A stretch of DNA of 64,000 nt, taken from positions 744,001 to 808,000 of the forward strand of contig CAWHCD010000004.1 in NCBI GenBank assembly GCA_963828015.1, read 5' to 3'. The position numbers were made by a program, and so were the translations under genes. The notes beneath the pieces are model-generated. The model had not been told where the DNA came from. It searched no databases and worked only from the letters and a program-made list of their open reading frames with translations. Below, piece by piece: positions 56,337-64,000 of this stretch. Source of the stretch: CAVPUA01 sp963828015 (GTDB lineage Bacteria; Actinomycetota; Actinomycetes; Mycobacteriales; Jatrophihabitantaceae). The stretch's first letter is position 1, and each line of letters begins with the position of its first letter.

Positions 56337-57945
56337 ATGCGGAAGCTGGCTCGCGCTGTCGCGGCCGTTGCTGCCATGGCGGCGCGGTCGACGACCTGGG
56401 GCGGCCAGCGCCAGGCCGCCGCGGCTCGCACGCGCTGATCCAGGGCTCGGGCTCGAGCTGGGCGGCCAACGCGGTCAACCAGTGGGTCACCGACACGCAG
56501 TCCAAGCGGGCTGCAGGTGGTCTTCACGGCGCAGGGCTCGGCCCAGGGCCGCAAGGACTTCGCCAACAGCACGACCGACTTCGCGGTCAGCGACATCGGC
56601 TACCAGGGCACGACTCCGCGACCGGAGACGCAACGACATCTCGACGCCGGCCCTACGCCTACCTGCCGATCGTCGCCGGCGGCACGTCGTTCCCGTATCA
56701 GATCAGGGTCGGCGGCCAGCTGGTCCGCAACCTGCGGCTGTCCGGAACCACGATCGCCAAGATCTTCACCAACAAGATCACCAACTGGGACGACCCGGCG
56801 ATCACGGCCGGACAACAACGGCCGGGCGCTGCCCAGCCTGCCGATCATCCCGGTGGTGCACTCCGAGGGTCGGGCTCGACGTACCAGTTCACCGCCTACC
56901 TGGCCACGGAGTACCCGAGCATCTGGACGGCCGGCGCCGACCGAGTACTTCCCGCGCAGCGGCGCCCAGGTGGCGGAGAACGGCTCCGACGGCGTGATGA
57001 ACTTCCTGACCTCGCGGCGCGGCCAACGGCGCGATCGGGTTCGACGAGTACTCCTACGCGCTGGGCAAGAACTACCCGGTGGCCAAGGTGCTGAACACGG
57101 CCGGCTACTACACGCTGCCGACCCAGTACAACGTCGCGGTCGCGCTGACCCAGGCCAGATCAACACACGACAAGACCTCGCCGGACTACCTGCTGCAGAA
57201 CCTCACAACGTCTACGTCTACACCGACCCGCGCACCTATCCGCTGTCGTCCTACTCCTACATGATCATTCCGACCGTCCGCGACGCCGAACCAGCGGATG
57301 ACGACGGCGAAGCGGCAGACGCTGGCCGACTACCTGTACTACTCGATCTGCCAGGGCCAGGCCGAGATGGGCCGATCGGCTACTCGCCGCTGCCGGTCAA
57401 CCTGGTGCAGGCCGGCTTCGACCAGATCGCGACTGCTGCACACCGCCGACGCGAAGGTCGACCTCACCAACGAGAACGTCGACGACCTGCAACAACCCGA
57501 CGTTCGTCGCCGGCAACCCGATCGGAACTACCTGGCCCAGATCGCGCCGCAGCCCACCGCCTGCGACAAGCGGGGCCGGGCCGTGCATCGCGGGCACGTC
57601 GGCACCGGCCCAGGGCGGAGCACAGGCGGCCGGCGCCGCCGGCGCGGTGCCAAGGCGGCGGCCGGTGGCGGCGCGGAGGCGGCGGGAGGGACCGGCACGG
57701 CTCCGCCGGCGGCAACGGCGACCGCCTCCGCGGCCGGCGGTCCCGGATAGCGGCGGCGATGGCAGCGGCGGTGGACCCGGTTACCGGGGAGACCGCGAGT
57801 GCCGACGGGACCGCGGTCGGCGGCGAGCCGACGACGCCTCGACCTGCCATGGCTCCGTCGTCGCGGACGGGCTGCTGCTCGCGTTCCTGCTCGCCGCCGT
57901 CGCTGTTCCTGCTCGTGCTGCGTGGCGCCGGTGGCTCGGCGATGA
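56337..57945 (+). CDS. pstS: PstS-like binding protein with C-terminal anchor (many frameshifts)
   Basis: Phosphate-binding-protein-like gene. The signal peptide begins MRKLARAVAAVAAMAA. Recognisable pieces over three frames are GSGSSWAANAVNQWVTDTQS, GSAQGRKDFANSTTDFAVSD, YAYLPIVAGGTSFPYQIRVG, TIAKIFTNKITNWDDPAI, PIIPVVHSEGSGSTYQFTAY and YSYALGKNYPVAKVLNTAGY. Several of these are hallmarks of PstS. A Gly/Ala/Pro-rich linker (about 57600-57760) and a hydrophobic stretch (DGLLLAFLLAAVA) suggest a wall-spanning stalk and membrane anchor. The next gene's ATG (57942) overlaps its stop. About 530 residues. Exact shift sites past 57,000 are hard to place. Confidence 0.8.
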
Positions 57946-60722
57946 CCCGGGTCGGCTCGGCATCGCACGCGCGCGGCTCAGCGGGTCGCCCGGCCGCCGC
58001 TGCTCGGTCTCGGCTCCTGGAGTCGCCGCCTCGGCGCTCGTGGGCTCGGTCGGCGGAGCGCGGCCCGCGGCCGCCGCCGTCAGCAGCGCGGTGAGCGGCA
58101 GCAAGACGTTGACGCGTGACGCGCAGAGAACGCTCGACGGCTCGATCACCGTCAGTGGAACAGCATCGTCGTGGCGGCAACCGTCGCGCAGACCCAGTCC
58201 TGCGCGGACGTCAGCAGATCGATGTCACCTGGTCCGGAGCTCAGCCCGACGGGCGGAGTCGCCTCTGACCCGAACTAGCGAGGACGCGCCCAAGCAGGAG
58301 TATCCGTTCGTCCTGCTTGCAGTGCCGGGGCACGGCTGACGACGGTCACCCCCCAGACCTGCTGGACCCAGAGCCGCACCGAGCGCTTTCAGAACAGCTA
58401 CGGCGACGCGTACCCGCCGTGGCGGGTCGACCGGATGCCGCGCCGGCGGACCGGGCTGCGCTGGCCGACGTCCCGTCGCCGGTTCCCGGCGCCTGTGTCA
58501 GCGCCGACTTCGGCGACCTCTCGGAGCACTGGCTGCCGTTCGTCGCCGCCGACGGCACGTCCTATGCCGGCGGTAACAACGCATGCGGTCCGGTGCCGCC
58601 CGAGGCCTCGCAGGTCAACACCAACGCGGCCGGTTCGCTGCCGAGCAACACGACTTATGCGGCCACCGGTCTCGACGGCGCGGGACTACCAAGTTCGACA
58701 TCTGGACCGTCGCAGGAGAACGCCTCGCTCGGTTGCTCCTCCACCGTCGCGTGTTCGCTGGTGATGATCCCGATCGTCGGCCTGAGCTGCGACGTACCGG
58801 CGAGCGGTCTGACCGGTGCCAATGCGGCGGCGGCCGACGCCGAATGCCGAGCCGCGGGCGACTACGCGCCCGGTCAATGGCCAACCCGAACCTGGTGCAC
58901 ACCGACAATCTCTCGGTTACCGGCTACCTCTGGTGGAGCGCTTCGAACTGGGCCGACCGCCTCACCGTGCCATTGACGTTCGCCCCCGCGGCCAACCTGT
59001 GTTCGGTGGTCGGATCCTCCGCCAGTCGCGCTGAGTGTGTACGGCTCGGAGTTGATGACCGAAGCGACGATCCAGTGGGCGCCGCACTTCTGCCTAGACA
59101 CGAAGCTGTTCACCTTCCAGCACGTCCAGACGCCGGAGCCGGAGGCGCGCACCATCTTGGATGCCGGCAGCGTCTCGGCCGTCTTCGGCAGTCAACCCGA
59201 CACACCACAACCGGCCCGGTTGTGCAAGCACCGGTGGCGGTCACCGGCTTCGCCATCAGCTACACGATCGACGACGCAAAGGGGCACGAATACACCAAGC
59301 TCAGACTCAACGCCCGACTGCTGGCCAAGCTCATCACCGAGTCCTACCCGGCGGATCAAGGTCGTGTATTCCGACGTAGCAAACTTCGGCTCCGATCAAG
59401 GCGGCAGTGACATCGCCGGGAATCCGATCGACATGAGCGTCGATCCGGAGTTCATAGCGTTGAACCCAGGTCTGTCCGCGGCGACCGATACCGAGGCGGC
59501 CTCGGTACTCATCGGGCTCAACTCGTCTTCGGACGTCACAACTGCGCTCACCTCATACATCAACGATGATCCCGAGGCCCGGCAGTGGCTCAACGGCGAG
59601 AGCGGACCCGTGGGGAATGCGGGTCAACGCCAACTACCGCAACCTCGCGCTGCCGGTGAGCTCGCTGCCCCTCCTGGACTTCCACATTCCCACCGCATAC
59701 GTCAACAACCCTCTGAATCAGTGCCTGTACGACTCGCCGGCGCCGTTCCTGCCGCTCATTCAGGCGCCGCTGAACTCGCTGTACGCGATCGCGCAGTCGA
59801 TCCAGTTCGGCATTCCGAACTCCACGACGCAGTGCAACATCTTCGGGGAGGTCGGCAGTGGTGCCGAGGACCTCACGACACGAGGCAAGCAGACCGTCGG
59901 CCACCGGTTCATGATCGGTGTGACCTCACTGGGCGAAGTGCAGCGCTACGGACTGGACGCGGCCGCGCTTCAGACCAGCGCCACCCCGGCCGTGCAGAAG
60001 GGGCAGTTCACCACCGCCAGCGGGCGAACGTTCGTCTCGCCCTCCGACGACTCGCTCCGGAGCACGGCCGCGATATTGGCGCAGGACAGCACGGGCATCT
60101 GGCCGATCCCCTACTCGACGATTCGGACCGGGACGACTGCCAGCGGCGCGCCCTACGCATTGACGGCCTATCCGGGAACGCTGGTGGTCTACGCCGACGT
60201 CCCGACCCAGGGCCTCACGGCGGCCGTCGCACAGAACTGTGCGGCCCTGCTCACCTTTGCTGCCGGACCGGGTCAGACACCAGGTCTCGATAGTGGCCAG
60301 CTGCCCCCTGGTTATCTGCCGATGACGGCCGCGAACGGGCTGGCGGCCTTCGTCAGCGCAACTCTCGCCGATGCCCGGGCCGTGGCTACCCAATCGGGTG
60401 CATCGACGACGCCGGTGACGAGCGACAACCCATCAGGTGACTGGGAACCGTGCCGGATTCCGGTTCGGGCGGTAGCACGGATTCGGGAAGCGCCGGTTCT
60501 GGTGAGGGTGAGTCAAGCGCCGGCGGCGCGGTACCGGGAGCGAGCTCGGGGCCGGCCGGATCGTCGACGTCGCTGCACCTGGTGGCCCGGAACTCCAAGA
60601 CCCCGCCCATGTCCTCGACCCTGGCCCGGTTAGCCATCCCGGGGTTGCTGATCGTGCTGCTGTGTGGGGGAGTCGCGGCCGGTGCGATCCTCGTACTGCC
60701 CCAGGTGCGCAGGTATCTATGA
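57942..60722 (+). CDS. very large membrane-anchored binding-protein-like surface protein (frameshifted)
   Basis: About 900 residues when joined. After ATG 57942 comes a basic, hydrophobic leader, then an extracellular part with scattered Cys: VAATVAQTQSCADVS, APKQEYPFVLLQCRGT, TQSRTERFQNSYGDAYPPWR. A module resembling PstS-type proteins follows: KLRLNARLLAKLITESYP, PEFIALNPGLSAATDTEAAS and NANYRNLALPVSSLPLLDFH. A long clean stretch (59566-60400) ends in a Ser/Gly linker (GSGGSTDSGSAGSGEG) and one C-terminal helix (IPGLLIVLLCGGVAAGAILV). It overlaps the sortase-like gene by ATGA. I do not know a characterised member; ligand binding is inferred. Confidence 0.65.
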
Positions 60723-61606
60723 CCAACACGCGCCACTCGGTATCGGTACGCGATGCCGCACCACTCTCGGAGTCCTCGCGGCTGGCTCTCTGGGCGCTGG
60801 TCACCTTATGCCTGCTGATCGCGTGGGGCTTGTTCTACCTCCTCGCCGTCAGCGCTCTCCAGCAGGCGCGGCACCAACACGTGCTGTATTCGAACTTCCG
60901 CGAGCAACTCGCGGCGGCGACCGCCCCGGTCGGCGGGGCAATCAAGATCGGGGCTCCGGTCGCACTGCTGCAGGGCCCGCGCGGCCTACTCCACGACGAA
61001 GTGGTCGTCGAGGGTACGAGCGCCACTAACCTGCAGGCCGGCCCGGGTCACGTGCGGAGCACGCCGCTGCCGGGCCAAGCCGGCACGACCTTGTTGTACG
61101 GGCGGGCGACGGGCTTCGGGGGGCCGTTCGGCAACCTGTCCAAGCTCAGGGCGGGCGACATCATCACGGTCGTGACCGGGCAGGGCACGTTTCGCTACCG
61201 GGTAGACGACATTCGCCACGCCGGCGATCGGACCCTGCCGCCCCGGCCGCCGGCAGTCACGGCTGACGTTGGCCAGCATCTCCGATGCCGGCGTGAGCAA
61301 TGCCTGGTCCTCCACGAACGTCATCACGTCGACTCGACACTGCAGGGCATTGTGGCTCCCAGCCCAGCCGGTCGCCCGACGGCGATCCTGCCCAGCGAAC
61401 GGCTGCTTGCGGTCGAGGCCGGCCCATTGACGCTGATGACGCTGATCTTGTGGCTGCAGGCGTTTCTGCTGGTCGGAGTGGCGACGACCTGGTCGGCCAA
61501 ACGCTGGGGCCGGGCCCAGACCTGGTTGATCGCGGTGCCCATCGTGGCGGCCATGTTGTGGGGCCTGACGTCGACCGCGGCGCGTGTGCTACCGAACCTG
61601 CTTTGA
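60719..61606 (+). CDS. sortase-fold membrane protein lacking catalytic residues (two frameshifts)
   Basis: About 295 residues. One N-terminal helix (LWALVTLCLLIAWGLFYLLA) precedes a class E/F-like sortase domain: EVVVEGTSATNLQAGPGHVR, STPLPGQAGTTLLYGRATGF, GGPFGNLSKLRAGDIITVVT and GTFRYRVDDIRHAGDRTL. Three further hydrophobic segments end the protein. In active sortases the second block reads GHR and a later one LTxxTC. Here the His position is Arg129 (codon 61103) and the Cys position is Ile (LTLASI, codon 61278). Shifts lie near 61240 and 61335. A pseudoenzyme or scaffold role is inferred. Confidence 0.7.
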   Translation: MTNTRHSVSVRDAAPLSESSRLALWALVTLCLLIAWGLFYLLAVSALQQARHQHVLYSNFREQLAAATAPVGGAIKIGAPVALLQGPRGLLHDEVVVEGTSATNLQAGPGHVRSTPLPGQAGTTLLYGRATGFGGPFGNLSKLRAGDIITVVTGQGTFRYRVDDIRHAGDRTLPPRPPAVTADVGQHLRCRREQCLVLHERHHVDSTLQGIVAPSPAGRPTAILPSERLLAVEAGPLTLMTLILWLQAFLLVGVATTWSAKRWGRAQTWLIAVPIVAAMLWGLTSTAARVLPNLL

Positions 61607-61682
61607 CGGGGGTTCCCCGCGCTTCATCCCCAGTTAAGCAAGGGACTCTCTCGTGGTGGTTCCAGACCTCGATCGTCAGTCT

Positions 61683-61701
61683 CGCACCCATCGGGGGTGC
61701 G
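61683..61701 (+). promoter_or_regulatory. small hairpin in the leader of the second binding-protein gene
   Basis: CGCACCC-N5-GGGTGCG, 21 bp upstream of ATG 61723, followed by a second short CCAC/GTGG pair and the AGAGGTGG ribosome-binding site. The 116-bp gap after the sortase-like gene probably contains a promoter. Confidence 0.3.
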
Positions 61702-61722
61702 CCACGTGAGAGGTGGATTTGA

Positions 61723-62880
61723 ATGCGTAAGACACTCAAGACCGGGCTGGCGGGTGCGACTGTAGCCGCATTGGCTCTCGCCCTGATGGTCCCGATGGGC
61801 GCAGCGCAGGCTGATGTCGCCCCGCAGTCGGGCGACGCTGTGGGCGTTGGCTCGGACACTGTTCAGTACATCCTCGACTTCGGCGCCGACGGCGACATCC
61901 ACGGCAACCTTGGCTACAACGCCAACCTGGGCCAGAACCGACTCTTCAGCTTCGATGCCACGCCGGACGCCAACGCGCGTGCGGGTTACCTCAACGGCAG
62001 CACCAACGCCTCGCTCAAGAACCTGAACCCGACCATCGTGCTCCGCGCCGGCTCGAGCCCGGTGCAGCGCCCGAACGGTTCCGGCGCTGGCATCACCGCC
62101 CTGAACAAGGACACGGGCGCCAGCGAGAAGATCAGCTTCGTCCGGGCCTCCCGGCTGCCCACCGCGGCCGAGCAGGCCACCGCCGCGGCAACGGCTGGGG
62201 CTTCCTGCACGTCGTTCAGCTGGGTACGGAGTCGCTTCAGGCCGCCGTGGCGAACACCACGAACGCTCCGGCGGGCTGTCGCTGTCGATCTGCTGAAGAT
62301 CTACACCGGCGTGTAGACCACCTGGAACCAGGTCCCGGGTGGGACGTCCACGGACGCCATCATCCCGCTGATTCCGCAGACCGGCTCAGGGACGCGCAGC
62401 AGCTTCATCGCTGACCTGACGGCGGCGAACGGCGGCACTGCGCCGACGCTGGCCGGCACGGTCCAGACCGTCGAGGAGAACGACCCAACCTCGATCACCG
62501 GGCTGGGTGCCTCGGCGGCCGACGCGGTAGTCCCGTTTTCGGGTAGCCGCTTGAACCTGTACAACGACGGCTACTTCCACGACCCGTCAGTGGCCTTCCC
62601 GGGGAGCACGTCCTCACTCAGCCCGGGCATCAAGTTGGCCAACGGCACGCCCGTTGACGCCAACCCGGTCTACAACGACGTGCGTGGTCTGTACGTCCTG
62701 TACCGCGACAGCGACCGCACCTCCACCACGCCGTTCCAGCCCGGTGGTGCCAAGAACCTGGTCAACACCCTGTTCTCCGGCTCCAACCCGTTCTTCAAGA
62801 CCGGCACTGGTCAGGCCCTCGTCGCGTCCGCCGGTGCCACCGCCGGTTACAGCGACCTCGGCAACGTCTCGAACGGCTGA
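61723..62880 (+). CDS. secreted PstS/PBP-like protein (frameshifted)
   Basis: About 385 residues. A clean signal peptide (MRKTLKTGLAGATVAALALA, then LMVPMGAAQA) is followed by VGVGSDTVQYILDFGADGDI, the GVGSDT start typical of actinobacterial phosphate-binding-like proteins. Next come ASEKISFVRASRLPTAAEQ, GWGFLHVVQLGTESLQAAVA, DLLKIYTGV and LIPQTGSGTR, then SLNPGIKLANGTPVD-like ends and YSDLGNVSNG. Shifts lie near 62190 and twice around 62275-62290, and a TAG at 62314 replaces the Tyr codon expected in IYTGVYTTWNQ. No membrane anchor is present, so it is secreted or held by partners. Confidence 0.75.
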
Positions 62881-62927
62881 CCTACCTCGCTCGCTAAAGC
62901 TCTTTCCTCTTTCGAAGGGAACTCGTA

Positions 62928-64000
62928 ATGGCAACGCTTTTCAAAAAGGCGGTGATCGGGGCTACGGCCCTGGCCCTCGCCGGTGGAGCTCATGGCGCTC
63001 ACCGCCAACTCCGCCTCGGCGGCGACGACGCCGCCGTGGGAGCCGCAAGCAACGCGGTCGGTGCGTTGAACTTCTACAACGCGGCCGGTACCCAGATCTA
63101 CGGCGGTAACCTGACCGATTCGCCCGTCGCGGCGTTCGTGCAGTCGACCGCGACGATCCAGGCCGGCGACATGAAGGCCACCCTGTTCGGCGACGCCGCC
63201 GAAGATTGGTGTCGACCCGGGTGCCTGGAACAGCGAAAGCCTCAGCCTGTCGACCACCTACCCGAACGCGGCGGCGCCGGGGGCCCTGGGGACCTCGTCG
63301 CTGCCGTTGGTGACGGGCAATGCCTCGGATGAGTCGCTGGCGACCTACATCGCCGACTTCCCGAACACGGACACGTCCACCACGATGGGTACAAGGACAT
63401 GTACGAGCTCCGCGTGAAGACCTCAGGCGGCGGCAACGGTACGAGCCCGAAGTGGGCTAGCACCGACATCCAGGTGTTCAACGTGACCAAGGCGGCTGAC
63501 GGAACCGTCACCGGCGGTACCTGGGCGTCGTCTACCCGGCGCCGGTCTCGACGCCGAGTGTCTCGGTGATCACGCCGAACCCGGTCAGCCCGGCGACCCA
63601 CGGTGCCACCGTGGCGCTCTCGGCGACGATCACAGAGTCCATCCCGGGCTCGGCGATCGCCGGTACGGTGTCAGCTCTTCGATGGGTCTACCGCAGTTTC
63701 CGGTGCCACGCTGAACACCACCACCGGTGCGCATCACGGCCAGCATTTCCCCGGCCGATGGTGATCACACCTACAAGTTCACGTTCACGCCGACGGGTGG
63801 AACCGCGGTTTCCTCCGCGGTGCTCAACTACCACGTGAACTCGCCCCTGCCGACGCCGACCGTGGCGTTGACAGTCGGCGGAAACAACGCCACCGCCGGT
63901 GCGGATGCGACGTTGACGGCGAACATCACGCCGACGACGGTGACCGGTTCGGTGTCGTTCTACGACAACGGCTCGACCACGCCGCTCGGTACGGTCAGCA
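62928..64000 (+). CDS. secreted Ig-like-repeat surface protein, 5' part (frameshifted, cut by window end)
   Basis: Starts MATLFKKAVIGATALALAGG with a signal peptide ending in SASA after one frame correction near 62990. The next domain reads LNFYNAAGTQIYGGNLTDSP, AAFVQSTATIQAGDMKATLF and WASTDIQVFNVTKAADGTVT. It is followed by bacterial Ig-like repeats, VITPNPVSPATHGATVALSA then TPTVALTVGGNNATAGADAT, each with the GSVSFYDNG-type strand. At least six shifts interrupt the visible 357 codons. The first domain often accompanies the PstS-like protein upstream in actinobacteria (from memory). It is probably an adhesive or scaffold component. Confidence 0.7.

Overview
This is high-GC DNA from an actinomycete. 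Most of the window is about 70 percent G+C, GTG starts are common, ATGA overlaps join genes, and several genes look leaderless. The left part keeps the gene order known from Mycobacterium tuberculosis between Rv3676 (crp) and Rv3644c (holB). A fused MFS-transporter/thymidylate kinase and a Tad locus next to a DECH-box helicase point to a Frankia/Jatrophihabitans/Sporichthya-like lineage rather than Mycobacterium. That placement is inference; no 16S rRNA gene is present.

Layout. 1-9.2 kb: crp (cut by the window edge), a small membrane protein, nth, a NUDIX CoA pyrophosphatase, a cupredoxin lipoprotein, the MarP periplasmic protease, an epoxide hydrolase, a holin-like protein, acs, a degenerate Fic-like protein and a HAD phosphatase. 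9.3-15.6 kb: a Tad/Flp pilus locus (ssd, tadA, tadB, tadC, flp, tadE, tadE-like). It is split between tadC and flp by about 2 kb of foreign DNA, which carries a 5'-truncated IS1595-type transposase, a tRNA 3' fragment and three small genes, bounded by a 12-bp direct repeat. 15.4-30.1 kb: DECH helicase, STAS protein, proton pyrophosphatase with a Crp-like site upstream, topA, a VSR/DUF559-like protein, MarR, MFS-Tmk, DNA polymerase III delta', PSP1 and tRNA-Thr(CGT). 30.1-32.6 kb: a decayed zone behind the tRNA with an internally deleted EAL gene, a YciI-like gene and small ORFs. 32.6-39.4 kb: a catabolic cluster (Baeyer-Villiger monooxygenase, cupin, esterase and SDR, facing a cyclase-family hydrolase and a CaiB CoA-transferase).

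39.5-44.5 kb: a lower-GC island with an AT-rich leader and three overlapping glycosyltransferase genes, probably acquired. 44.5-50.6 kb: ordinary accessory genes, including a TetR/epimerase pair with two operators, a Rid protein, a lipoprotein and a UDP-glucuronate decarboxylase-like enzyme. 50.7-64 kb: a cell-envelope region. It holds a 700-residue Ig-like surface protein, two tandem small paralogues, pstC-pstA-pstS, a very large membrane-anchored binding-protein-like polypeptide, a sortase-fold protein that has lost its catalytic residues, a second secreted binding protein and an Ig-repeat protein cut by the window end. The last five genes look like one surface assembly and are the best candidate for something undescribed.

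Data quality. About 40 frameshifts, mostly apparent single-base insertions, sit in two blocks (16-29.5 kb and 53-64 kb). They hit indispensable genes such as topA, tmk and holB, so consensus error is more likely than decay. Genes there are given as whole loci spanning the shifts.
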